Positions 52,076 to 62,983 of a DNA stretch of 64,000 bases are shown piece after piece. A program made the position numbers and the translations under genes. Origin of the DNA: Cristatella mucedo. Taxonomy: Eukaryota > Bryozoa > Phylactolaemata > Cristatellidae. The notes beneath the pieces are model-generated. The model was not told the DNA's origin, did not search any database, and saw nothing but the letters and a program-made list of their open reading frames with translations. Position 1 is the first letter of the stretch, and every line of letters begins with the position of its first letter. The stretch is taken from assembly GCA_009760855.2 (NCBI GenBank), contig WPIO01000040.1, positions 2,990,001 to 3,054,000 of the forward strand, given 5' to 3'.

Positions 52076-53463
52076 GTCACGTTAGACACGTTTCAGTGAG
52101 AGTGAACGGGAGTGTCAGTGAATAGAAGCTGCAATGTCCTAGAGTCAACCGGCTTTCCTGCACTAAATGGCGGCCGAAGTACGTACATGTGTAGTGGCCG
52201 TGATGCTAGCTGAAACAGTGCCCGTCTAGAGGTTGAAGCAAGGTAACATGTCGCAACTATGAGTGCAACGTTTGTTTGGCAGTTGTCCGGACAGCCCTAC
52301 TAGTTCAACATTAAGGATGCCTAGCACATGTAAGGGAAAGTAGTTCACAGAGCATCTGGCATTGCTATGAGACGTGATCTCGACGAGCAAGTGGACATCA
52401 TGCCACGGTCAATGCATTTCTGCGGTTCAAGTCGCTTGTAAGCCTGATGATTGCTGCACTTGTCTCATTCTTCCGAGCGATTGCCAACAATGCGAATACG
52501 CCTCGCGAAAGGCTGAACAAGGGTGTCTACATTTCGTTTTGCCGATGATGATTTGACGATTTGTAAATGGAAAAGTAATGCAGTCGAGCGAATATGAAGT
52601 CACGGCTAAATAGCGAGCATATGAGAATAATACCATCGCCATGCTGCAGGCAATCTTGGCTCCTGTTGCCGTATTCATAATGATATATGAGCCCCAATCT
52701 CGTTATTGAGACAACCTCGAGTAAACTTGGGAAAACATGATTCTTAGGGGGACAAATACAATAAGATTGGTATGCGGTTAACGACATCGAGTAACGAAGA
52801 TCGTGATTGATGAGACCGGGCCAGTTTGCCAAAGACAACGTCGCGAAATTAACGACAGCTAGGCTCGACGACGAGGTCTCGCGGTCGCTTCGGAATCAAA
52901 CTGCGAGCAGGCGAGACGTGACTGTTTGTCGCGCCCGCCCTGTTCAGTAACTGCATCGCCTAGCACGGCGTTCATCGAGTGCGTCATCGCACTCGCAGAG
53001 AGAGCTCCGGCTGCTGACAATTCTAGAGAATTCTGTTGTCTCCTGGCAGAGCAGCGCGAGCACCGCGTGGCCCTTCTACTAAAACGAATTGCTAGGGAGC
53101 TCTCGCTGCATCGGCGTTAGCGGAAGCGCCGTGCAGCGACTCGCATGCGAGCTAGGGCGAGCTCATCCAGCGCTATACGAATAAATAAGGCCGCTTGTAA
53201 TCAGCCGATACGGACCCTGCGCGCGAAGGATGACCCGCAGTTCGACGAGCTCTCGCCCCTCACACCGACGCGACACGCTCAGTCCGTCCGTCCAGTGTCG
53301 GGTCAAACTGTGGAGATGAGACCGGCGTATCTCGCGGCAAAGGCCTGCGACCCTTGAAGCTCCCTGGAGGTTCAGCTCGTAGCTCGGCATTTCGAGAGCC
53401 CGCCTTTACCCGTTCGGTCTTTCTTAAGGGCACGGCTCTTATCTAAGGGCAAACGGCAGCTTA

Positions 53464-53544
53464 AGCGAAGCGAAATTCGAGGCTGAGCGAAGCGAAATTC
53501 GAGGCTGAGCGAAGCGAAATTCGAGGCTGAGCGAAGCGAAATTC
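53464..53544 (+). repeat. 22-bp tandem repeat, about 3.7 copies
   Basis: Unit 'AGCGAAGCGAAATTCGAGGC' + 'TG' starts at 53464, 53486, 53508 and 53530. The last is cut short and runs into AT-rich DNA where AGCGAAGCGA reappears once more. Confidence 0.95.
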
Positions 53545-54935
53545 ATATTAATAAGCGAAGCGATATAGCGAATTATAAATATGAATAATAATAAATAATA
53601 TCGGCGTTATTATCGGATTTTATTAGTATTATATATTATTATTATATATCGATAAATATGAATAATTATAAATAGCGAAATTCATTGGTGAGACGCCTAA
53701 CGGCAGCCCAATCGAAGTTAAGTCACGGCCGCCATCACCCTGAACTAAAAGTCAATGGTTTAATACAGCGCGCGCGGGTTTCCTCGGCGCTCGGTGGGGA
53801 CAGTCAGTCCACAAACGAATCGACCCTTTTTTCGATTCGAGAGGAGCAATATGGCCGCCGCTAGACAACAAGCCTCGAGGGGGCGGGGCGGTATCGCGGC
53901 CACCTGATAACGGGCGGCCTAGTGTACTCGCATCCCCCCGGTCTACAAAAGTGTCGAGAGTCCCTTATAGTTATGAAAATTAATGAACATGACCGCGTGT
54001 CACCCAATTGCTTGACATTTTTACGATGGACATAGCAGTGGAGCTGGCTTTCCAGCGTATCTCCGCTCCACCAGCCTGGCCCGGGTAGGTCAGTGGACAT
54101 GGCCGACAACGGCCCGCGGCCGCAGCGGGTAACGGGGGCTTGGGTCGCTTATCAACAGTCGCGGATTTTCACAATCGTCTCACTCAAAGCATTTATGAAT
54201 TAATAAAAAAATATAAATATCCCTTTTCCCTGTGATGACGCTCGCTTGTCATAATTTGCCGTGGCCTGCGCAAGAACCTTTGTTGGCACTGTCCTGCCGC
54301 TCGGCCTGGCTGCGCTGAACCTGCGTTGAACGTACGTACTAGGCCTATAGCGCGCTGTAGGGCTACGCTGCGGCCGCGGTGGTACTGGCGCGTATTTGTG
54401 AAAGGGTGATGCCCGGTCGCGGCTGTCGCCTGGAATCATGCCATCTGCGAAAAGGGGCCAAAATATGAGGACTTTAATTCACCAGGTGACATTTCGATGG
54501 TTTCAAACCGTTTTTTTGGTGCTCCTAGCTGGCGCCTCCGCCGCGAGAGCTTTCGGCTGCCGCTAGCCGGTGGTCGCCTTTGAGCGACCGCTCGTAGCCC
54601 CGCCCGACTGGCGAGCGCATTGCGGCGTCGAACGGGTCGATGCGTTTGCTAGGAAATGCTGCCTAATGGACGTGCTGACACGTAGGCATTCCCGAGACCG
54701 GCTGGCGGAACCTCGAGCCGTACGGCCCTGCACCGCTGCCGCGACCGGTCGTCCTGGGTGGGGGGGGGTAGTAGTATATTCTCACGGATAGATAGAATGG
54801 TCCACCAGCTTGACAGCCACGCAAGTGTCTGAAACGAATTTAGCAGTCTTTGATCGTCGTGACCTACTTTGGTCGTCCGCGGCCTCGGAGTTGAGCTGCA
54901 GCAGCTGCTGCTGCCTGCGATCGCCGTGTTGGCCC

Positions 54936-55012
54936 ACACACACACACAAACACACACACACACACACACACGTGCACAGACACACACACATGTGCACACA
55001 CACACACACACT
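54936..55012. repeat. (CA)n microsatellite upstream of HMGB
   Basis: Interrupted CA run 120-200 bases before the HMGB start codon. Confidence 0.95.
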
Positions 55013-55132
55013 CTTCCCTCCCAGCTCCCTCTGCAGAGGGTGCATACACGGATTGCTCTCGCGCTTTTCCTCTGACGGCCGTCGCGTCTTTCGTCGTGTA
55101 GTCGTCTCGTCGTCGTCCCGAGAGCTGTCAGG

Positions 55133-58100
55133 ATGGGTAAGAAAGAAGGCGGGAAGCCCAAGGGCGCGATGACGAGCTACGCCTGCTTCGTGCAGGCCTG
55201 TCGCGACGAGCACAAGAAGAAGCATCCGTCGGAGCAGATCGTGTTCAGCGAGTTCTCAAAGAAGTGCTCGGAGCGATGGAAGGTAGGCAGCGCAGCCCCT
55301 ACTACCGTCGGCATGGGCTCTCACTTGCGGTCGGAGCACAGCTGCTGTTGGCCTTGGGCGCTACCTCTCCCGCCCACGCGTCCTTTTTTTGCTGCTGCTG
55401 CTCCTGGTGGCTGCGTGCATCTTGGTGTGCCACCACTGGCAGCAGCCGGCCCCATTGAGCAGCAGCCTCGGCTGCTTGGCCTAATAATGACAGCAGTCGC
55501 CGAGTAGGGTTGCGAGTGTCCGACTTTCGCGAGCTTGCACGTGTCCGTGCACTGCTGTATGCACACGTTTGTGCGCAGGCGCTTGCGCATTTGCGCGCTT
55601 GCCTGCCGGTACCGGCTGCTTCGAGAGTGGCTGGCTTAGATTGTGGAGGTCTGGCATTGGCGCGAGCGAGAGATTGTGGAGGTCTGGCATGAGCTCGGAT
55701 GGCTCGACTCCTTGCCTCTTGGAATGCTAGCGTCTCGCTGTCCGCGGCTGCCGGAGCCGCACGCGCGGCTCGCGCCCTCGCGACGATTCAGCCGTTCGTC
55801 TCCTAGGCGATGAACGCCAAGGAGAAGAAGCGATTTGAGGACATGGCGCTCAAGGACAAGGGCCGATACGAGCAGGAGATGGCCGACTACGTTCCGCCGA
55901 AGGGCGAGGTCGCCGGCAAGCGAAAGAAGAAAGAGAAGGATCCCAACGCCCCGAAGAGAGCGCTGTGAGTCACCCCACTCAACTCCCCCTTCCCGGTCAC
56001 TTCCGCCGGACAGACGGCCAGCCGCGGTTGCCCGATGGCACCGCGCGATGACGATGATGATGCCGCGCGGCAACGCCACGCGAGGTGGCAATTTTCCGGC
56101 CGCTGTGCGGCTTGGGTGGCCGGCGAGCGCTGGCTGTGAAAAGCCGCGAAAGCAACCGCTGTGACGTCTGCTCGTCTGCCGCCGCGCAGGTCCGCCTTTT
56201 TCTTCTTCTGCAACGAGTTCCGTGCCGAGATAAAGAAGGCCAATCCGTCCTACGGCGTTGGCGACATTGCAAAAGAGCTGGGCAAGCGCTGGGAGACGGC
56301 GCCCGACAAGCCCAAGTACGAGGTCAAGGCCGCCAAGGACAAGGAGCGCTACGAGAAGGAAATGGCCACCTACAAGGCCGGCGGCGGCGCTGCTGCGGGT
56401 GCGGCCGCGACGGCGTCCAAGAAGCCAGCGGCCGCGAAAGGTAGCAGCAGCAGCAGCAGCCGGGGGGGGGGGAGCGGCGCCATGTCGCCCTGCCTCTTCC
56501 TCTCTGCTATTATCTCCCTCTCTTCTTCCTCTCTGCCAATCTGCCCTCGCAGTGACGTACGGCTCTCATTGGAGCTGTCTGCTGTCGGCATGTCGCTGTA
56601 GGCTACGCTGCAGCTGGCTCCAGCTGCAGCTGGCTCCAGCGTGTGCGCATGCCTTCGCCGGCACATTCTGCTGTTGTGACGCCACGTCAGGAGTCGGCAG
56701 TAACGCACCAGGGCCACAGCTGCCTCACCGCTGCTGCGAGTACTGGCGGTGCTAGATCGCTCTTCTGTCGCTATGCAAAAAGAGGCTGTTTTATTCAGCT
56801 AAGATTTTTTTTCTGCATCTCCTTCGTACTTGAGCTAAGACGCAGTTGCTTAAGACGCAGCTGGCTGAGCCTTGCTGAGCACCAGTTTTTCAACCTCCTG
56901 GAGAACTATTATTGACAACGAACGAGCTGTTCCAGTCCTACACACTAAAGACCTCTGGTGGCGACAAGACAGCTCTCTTTGCTCTGCAGCAGCAGCGACG
57001 GTGGAACTCGCGTGCACGGTTCTTATGCAACGACATCTTACTCTGTCGACTGTTGCTGCTGTCGACTGTTGCGCAGACTTTTCAGCCGTCCCGAGCTGCT
57101 ACTTCCATGCCACTCACTACCTCGACTGCCCTCCTGACTCAGCTGTGCCACTCAACTTTCTCTTTGTTTGCATGAGATGAAGTTTATGTTGGCTATCGCA
57201 TCCATACCGAAAGCTGCCTAGGGTTTGAGAATGGGAGACTCTCCTGCACTCTTTGTGGAGTCCCTGACGGAGTTGCAGTGACGTTACATTGCACCGGTCA
57301 AAGTTCCTACAGCTGAATGCGACTGTATTCTTAACTGTAAACTTTCTTTTGCCTAGGACCTACTTACCATATCGCCCCAGTGTGCGTTCTCTGCTGTGTC
57401 CTCGTAATAATGTCTGGCACCCTGCTAGGAAGGACCGAGTGAAAGAGAGCAGAACAAGAAAGAGACAGAGAGAGAGAGAGGAGACAGTATGAGGTGCCTC
57501 ATAGCATACGCGTATGCACTGCCAAGTGGTGCACCCCGAGATGCACGCCTCGGTCTTCCATGTCGCAGGAGGGGTGAGCGGGAAGGATGGCCTCGCTCTG
57601 AGAGGTTCGGGTCGGACTCTGTGGCTGGGCCATGTGGCAGGACATGCGGCTGCGCTTCAAGCCAGGCCACTCACCATCATTCAGCTCCAAGCACGGAAAG
57701 AAGCGCCGTCGTCGTCGGGACTGAGCGAGACCCACCATGCGTGCGCCCCCGTTGGATGTGCGAGTTTTGCAGGATTGCAGTTTTGCAGGAACTTTGCTGC
57801 GGGTTGCGTGATCCTACCCTGGCACGCCCCCTTTTGCCTCCGTCATCTCTGATCTGACCCTTCGTCGTCCCTACTCTGCCTTTTCACGTCCTCTTAACCA
57901 CCTGCCCGTATTATGGAGAAGAGTTTTTGACGATGCTGCCACACTGCCATCTGTCTGCAGTGGCAACTCGGTAGAGCAAAAGAACTCATTTACATTGACG
58001 CAGATGCAATCCTCAGCCGGCAATCGCTCCTGCTTGCAGTGGGCAACAATCAAGGATTGCCTGCTGCAGGACTCGAACAACACAATCTAGGTCGGTGGGC

Positions 58101-58428
58101 GGGCGCCTACCACCTTACCCTTAGGCTAAGACGCAGCTGTGTGCGACTGGTAACCAACCGCTTTCCGAAGGCTTTGAAGGCCTTCGCACGTGTCTCAGCC
58201 TTAACCTTCAGTGCTAATTAACCCTTTGTCTTGCTCCGTGATGTCCTAGGCAGGGTCGTAATCTACCACGTGATCGCCCCACGGATGTCTTGACGGTCGC
58301 CATTTTCTCTTTTTACTCGATCAGCCCCGCCGAAGAAGGCCAAGGTCGAAAAGCCTAGTGAAAGCGAAGAGGACGACGACGACGATCTTGACGACGATGA
58401 CGACGAAGACGACGACGATGACGAGTAG
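55133..58428 (+). CDS. Two-box HMGB1/2-type chromatin protein, 4 coding exons
   Basis: Exons: 55133-55282, 55807-55964, 56190-56440, 58325-58428. They total 663 nt, 220 aa, close to vertebrate HMGB1-3 (about 200-215). Box A (about 8-78) starts '[20 protein letters not shown]'. Box B (about 95-167) starts '[20 protein letters not shown]'. A basic Lys/Ala linker follows ('ASKKPAAAK', '[10 protein letters not shown]'), then an acidic tail at about 199-220. Cys23 and Cys45, the redox pair of box A in vertebrate HMGB1, fall at the same residue numbers here; Cys110 corresponds to box-B Cys106. The family bends DNA, loosens nucleosomes and assists transcription factors in the nucleus, and vertebrate HMGB1 also acts as an extracellular alarm signal. 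Intron 3 (1.9 kb) holds SINE-A and LINE-A fragments. ATG choice is firm: it follows a GC-rich leader and begins the conserved 'MGKK'. Confidence 0.96.
56750..56804 (+). mobile_element. SINE-A 3' fragment in HMGB intron 3
   Basis: CTCTTCTGTCGCTATGCAAA AAGAGGCTG and TTCAGCTAAG, the last third of SINE-A. Confidence 0.82.
56925..57290 (+). mobile_element. LINE-A 3' end in HMGB intron 3
   Basis: Includes GGTGGAACTCGCGTGCACGG, TACTTCCATGCCACTCACTA, and TGGAGTCCCTGACGGAGTTG near the terminus. Parallel to 1040-1440 of the first copy. Confidence 0.82.
58015..58120 (-). mobile_element. SINE-A copy, minus strand, HMGB intron 3
   Basis: Minus strand: TAAGGTGGTAGGCGCCCGCC head, GTTCGAGTCCTGCAGCAGGC B-box region, CACTGCAAGCAGG body. 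Truncated 3' end. Confidence 0.72.
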
Positions 58429-58966
58429 ACGTCGTGGTGCGCACCACTCGCTCGGCGGTGCCGTGCGCACTCGCCGAAAGGCTTGTACATATTGGGAAAC
58501 CTAGCTGGGCGGGCACCGCGCTTTCGCGAACGTTAGCGCCACGTCGTCGTCTTTCCAGGCTCACTGCGAGTCGCTTCGGAGTCGCATGCTTGGACGTGCT
58601 TTTTTTCGGTTCGCCGAACCTGGCTCTCGTGTTCGCTTTGGGCTCGTGCGCCAGCTGCCGGCCGTGGCTGCCGGCCGGTCGCCTTGCTGCAAGATGGCTG
58701 CAAGGCGTCCGCTGACGGATGTCATCGCCTCGTTCTGGCATGAGCTAGTCGATTCGACGGTGCGCCTCTCTCGTAACGTTCGCCGTCTCCCTCCCGACAC
58801 TGCTTCGTGCCTGCCGTCCTGTCGCCTCTGTGATGCTGGCTGCACAAGCCTCGTGCTCACGCCAGTTCGAGGCAGTTTGCACGGCGCGCGCATGGTGGAG
58901 CTGAGCTGTCTGCGGCGGCATGTCTATGTGTAAACGGGTTGCGAGTCCGTTTGCGTGGGCTTCAAT

Positions 58967-58972
58967 AATAAA
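58967..58972 (+). terminator. Candidate HMGB polyadenylation signal AATAAA
   Basis: AATAAA 538 bases after the stop, with G/T-rich sequence (GACGGTTGTGC) just downstream. Confidence 0.5.
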
Positions 58973-60465
58973 TTCGACGGTTGTGCAAAGCGTGCACTCT
59001 GGCGCTTCCCAGCTCTCCTTTCGGAATACACCGACTCGAGCTCTCACTGCATGCGCCCGCCCGGGCTTGCCTGTGCACGCCCTGCCTGCCTGCTGGCCGA
59101 CAGCTAGCAGGAGGAGGGCGACTTGCAGCGTCGCCCGTCCCGGCGAGGGTAGCTCGCGCAGGAGCCAGGGTCCAAAGGGTAGGCGATTGCGAACACAAAG
59201 ATTAAATAGCGGGTCGAGTGCGTATATACTTGCTTGCGCGATCCGAGCTGGCAGGAATCCGGTCGGCTAACTGAGGCAGACTTGCTCTGTTTTTCGCTTG
59301 GCGAATCGCATTTTGATCAGTCGCTCCTGCGAGGCAACTGGGCACCGGGCCGTGATAGCGAGTGGTAGGCCAGGAGGAGAGTAAGGTGCTCACTCTTTAC
59401 TGCCGAGGTCGTGGGTTCGAATCCTGCAGGAGGGCGAGCCTTTATTGCCCGTTGCAAGCGGTAGTGGCGATAGCCTTTAATGCTCTTATGCTGCTACGTT
59501 AAATCAACTAATGTGCGGGCTCACGCTAGCGCTCCCCCTTCCCAGCTAGGACTTATTTTCTTCCCCACGCGGTGTCTTCCTAGTGCGTTCGTCTGTGCTT
59601 GTGCCTTCATTCGCCTCGTTACAGCCAACGGACGCGAAAAAACGGCCTCGAGATAGGAGGGCCCAACCGAAGCGACCGCCTTCTAGGCAGGACCTGGCGG
59701 CCAAGGGGAGGGGGTAGGGAAGCCGGGAAGGAATGGGCCCACAGAGCTGCAGCTGCTGCTTAGCCGAGTACCTGACTCCAAGACCTACGCGGTTGTCACC
59801 ATTCCAACAAGAATGGGTGCACGGCCCAAACGAGCAAACCGGGGCCTCAGGTCTTCCGAGTCTCTTGATGTACAAGCGTGGACGGGCGCCTGCATATGTA
59901 GCCTGCTGACAGAATGGACGCATGCCTGCCTGCGCCGGTCGAACGACGTGACAGCCCAGCTGACAGAAGTGAGACCGAGCAAGGCCGTACTGCTCATAAT
60001 GGCGACGCTGCATCTTTCGGCTAGGCAGCCGTATTTGAAAAAAGCAACCAAGGATTGAAAGTAAACCGGAGAGCCGAGAGCTCCGTACAAGCGATCGACA
60101 GCGCCCGGCAAGCACGGCCCGTCGGTCCGGGCAGCAGCCGAGTTCGAGTCGGCCGTAGACGCGGACGGCGTCGTCTGCCATTGGAGTTCCGGATGGGTCG
60201 CAGTTCCGGTGGCCTTTGCTCGGCCGAGCGTCCCCCCCCCCTACTGATGCAGCAGCTGCAGGCGCCGAGGGCCACGACTTGGTCGACGTCGGCTAGCGAG
60301 TGCCAAAACTGTGCCGAATCTAGCAAGCGCTTAAAGCTACTCTGGGCTCACGAGCAGCAGGAAAGTGCCGAGCTAGTAGTACATTAGTAGACTGACGAAC
60401 GCTAGTGCTAGGCCACGCCGCCGAGCGCGTGTCGGAAGTGAAGCTCCCATCCCGCCCTGCTCTCG
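58973..60465. other. Convergent intergenic region; no gene seen
   Basis: Lies between the ends of HMGB (plus) and the P4-ATPase (minus). One SINE-A copy, otherwise GC-rich sequence with shadow ORFs. Confidence 0.5.
59389..59510 (+). mobile_element. SINE-A copy (tRNA-derived)
   Basis: GAGTAAGGTGCTCACTCTTT head, B box 'GGTTCGAATCC', TTTATTGCCCGTTGCAAGCG body, and GTTAAATCAACTA end. Confidence 0.85.
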
Positions 60466-60471
60466 TTTATT
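60466..60471 (-). terminator. Candidate polyadenylation signal of the P4-ATPase gene
   Basis: AATAAA on the minus strand, 294 bases after the stop codon at 60765-60767. Confidence 0.5.
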
Positions 60472-60764
60472 CACCTAGGCATGGCTGTAAAGCCGAGCAG
60501 CTTAAGGGTGAGATACGATGCATGCGGTAATCGCGACTGACGGCAGTCGGCGTGCCCTTCTGTCCTCTGCTGTTCCGTGCGATGTGCGATGTCAAGTGCC
60601 GGCTAACTTCTTACCCGAACGCGATCCAGCAGAGCAGTGGCATCCGCCGCCGCCGCCGTCCTCTCGACGGCATTTGCTGCCTCGACGGCCACTCCCCTCA
60701 CTCCCAGCTGCCACCACGCGCCCCCTTCAATGAGTCGCAGTGACGGGGGGAGCGGAGACAGCCA

Positions 60765-62983
60765 TCAGTCGGGCTTGCGGTCGGCTGAGAGCGTGACGGC
60801 TTGCTTGGCGAAGCCGGCGGCATCGTACATCTGGACGTACTCCCCCTGCGTGATGCAGCCTCCCTCGTCCTGACTGAAGGCGTAGCCACCTACGAAAAAA
60901 AAAGGGAGAGAAGACGGCACCGAGAAAAGCGGTCCGACCCAGGTCCGTCGAGTGCGTGTCGTGTGCATGTCTCGGGAAAGCGTAGGCGATCGGACCAAAG
61001 GAAATCGGACCAAAGGCTCGAGCAGCAGCAGCTCGACTCGATCGGCGACGAGCGATGGCGGATAGAAGAGCGCCTGCGCCGATCGAGCCGGAGCTGCATT
61101 TACAGCGGCAGGCTACGGAGCAGAGAACATGGCCGAAAAGCTGCCGAGTAGCAGATCGTCTGCTAAAGTTTCCGTTCGTATAACTCGGAGCAAGCGTACG
61201 TCGTCATTTCGTGCTCAAAGGACAAACGTCTGAGGAACATTAACCATTTTTTTTCTCAAGCTCTGGTTTTCTTAAATATTGCGAGTTATTTAAGGTAATT
61301 TAGCAAATGAGGTATAATACCTTGGTGATAGCGAGAATGGTAATAATGCCTTTTAGCAGCACCATCAGAGAACCACAAACATCTAGGCACAGAGCATATT
61401 CCAGAAAGGAAGCTGTTCTACTGACTCGTGAGTATAGAGCACGAAGGATTTTTAAATTGCCTAGGCTGCTTGCTTTTAAGGTAAAATGAAGTTACTCAAC
61501 ATGGGTTAATTTGGTCTCGAATTGACACGGCAGTGACGATTTTGACCCGTCTTACGCTTTTGCAATTTGATATTGAGCTCAAACTTGTGGTTGCTCACGC
61601 TTCAGCATCAAGGCTGAAACCGCACATTTAGACACCGGCAATAAATTCATTGGAAAATCTCAAAAGTACCAAACTCCGGCGTATGAGTAAAGCAGCTGAG
61701 AGGGCTGAGCTAAGTGAAAGAACAGTTCTTCCGCCGGTTTTTAGCCCTAGCTAATTAGTTACCAGTTTTTGTCGAGCAACGTATGGCGGCCGGTAGGAAA
61801 TCATGATTGTTAAGCCTGAATAACAGGCACGATTGTGTCAAGCTGTGATGCACGTACGAATCTGCCACATCCGAATATGCAATTTTTCTCACTTTTAATA
61901 TTTTTCGGGCTACCAGCGTGGACCCTACAGGCAATTTGCAAGCGCCTGCCACAAAAAAGCTGCATTCTTTTTTTCAGATAGCGCACGTCCAGAGATATGC
62001 CAATCGACTAACAACAAATCCCGTCAGCAGATTTCCCTTCTGGGAATAAATGGCTTAGAAAACTTCGGTGAAGACCCAGCATCAGCTCTGAGGTAACTGA
62101 TGTTGAATCGAACCGGGCAGCCAGCCGCGCGGTCTCGAAAGTGTCCCTTTTTTCTGCCAAAATCAACTTGTAGATCGACGTGCTGCTGCTGAGCATTGAC
62201 GATCGTTCGCCAGCCAGTGATCACGCGGCTTGCTAGAAAGCCTTGCTAGAAAGCAGCCGCGCATCAAACGCTCAGTCGATCTCTTAAGAGCACAGAGACC
62301 TATAGGCACCTATCCGCAATGGCATGGAGAAAACTTACGCCTGGGCTTGTTCATATCCAGCATGGACTGTGTCGGCTGGAACTTGAGCGATGCAGCAGGC
62401 GCGAACATGCGCTGAATTATACGCAAAGTCCACTCCCTGCAAAGCCAAGTGGCACGGCGTCGGCGCAGGGCATGCTGCAGAGCAGAGACTGGCTGCGGCT
62501 AGTTGCTGGACGGCAGGTGCGGCTGAAAACAAAAGCTGGCGATCGCCTCTTTCAGCAAACATTAATTGAGACAGGTTGGCAGCGACGGCAGAAATCACCC
62601 ACCTTCTGCTCTTAAAAGGGCGGCTGACTTGGTGGGATGGCGAGTTTGCGTCAGGTGAGTCTGCCTCTGCTGGACCCCTAGCTGTAAGGTAAGCACCGAC
62701 GCTTGTCGTTTCCTCTCCATCCGATAAAGATCGAGTGGTGGCAGTGGCATGTACGGGCAGGCTAGAGGTAATGACTTCCTCGGACTCCATTGTAGGCAGG
62801 GATGCTTGATGAAAACCTGCTTCAGTAGCGGGCGGCTGCTCCGCCGAACTCTCTTCGGGTGCCAGAATGTCGGCAGTTTGTCGAGGCTCGACTAATACTT
62901 GCTGCAGAAGGAGACGTCTCCGGCGGGCCAAGTCGAAATCGGCAACTTGTTCCTTGAGCGTCTTGAAGAAAGTCCGTCTCACT
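60765..62983 (-). CDS. P4-ATPase phospholipid flippase (ATP8A-like), last two coding exons only
   Basis: Exons on the minus strand: 62983-62817 and 60889-60765. They join in phase 1 to give a C-terminal cytosolic tail ending 'TLSADRKPD'. The last exon begins 'GGYAFSQDEGGCITQGEYVQ' and continues 'MYD'. This contains the GYAFSQ motif of the autoinhibitory tail of Drs2p/ATP8A flippases, followed by a family-typical 'QxEyv..YD' stretch. The upstream exon 'RRTFFKTLKEQVADFD' fits the segment right after transmembrane helix 10. Such enzymes pump phosphatidylserine and phosphatidylethanolamine to the cytosolic leaflet of Golgi, endosome and plasma membranes. Acceptors: CGTACTCCTAG before 62983 and a long pyrimidine tract TTTTTTTTTTCGTAG before 60889. 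The enzyme core, including the DKTG phosphorylation site and the transmembrane helices, was not found and should lie beyond the right edge. An extra small exon between the two cannot be excluded. Confidence 0.7.

Larger units (their letters stand above)
50457..54935. other. HMG intergenic region; no gene recognised
   Basis: About 4.5 kb without a supported exon. It contains a LINE-A scrap, a 22-bp tandem repeat and an AT-rich inverted region (53560-53690). ORFs such as 50591-50893 lack similarity I can recognise. Confidence 0.5.

Noticed and set aside
62335-62816. Continuation of the 243-codon minus-strand ORF beyond the flippase exon
   Set aside because: The frame runs through a good donor (GAAGCAG|GTTTTC), and the protein after it resembles nothing. 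The phase-1 junction to the GYAFSQ exon explains the data better.
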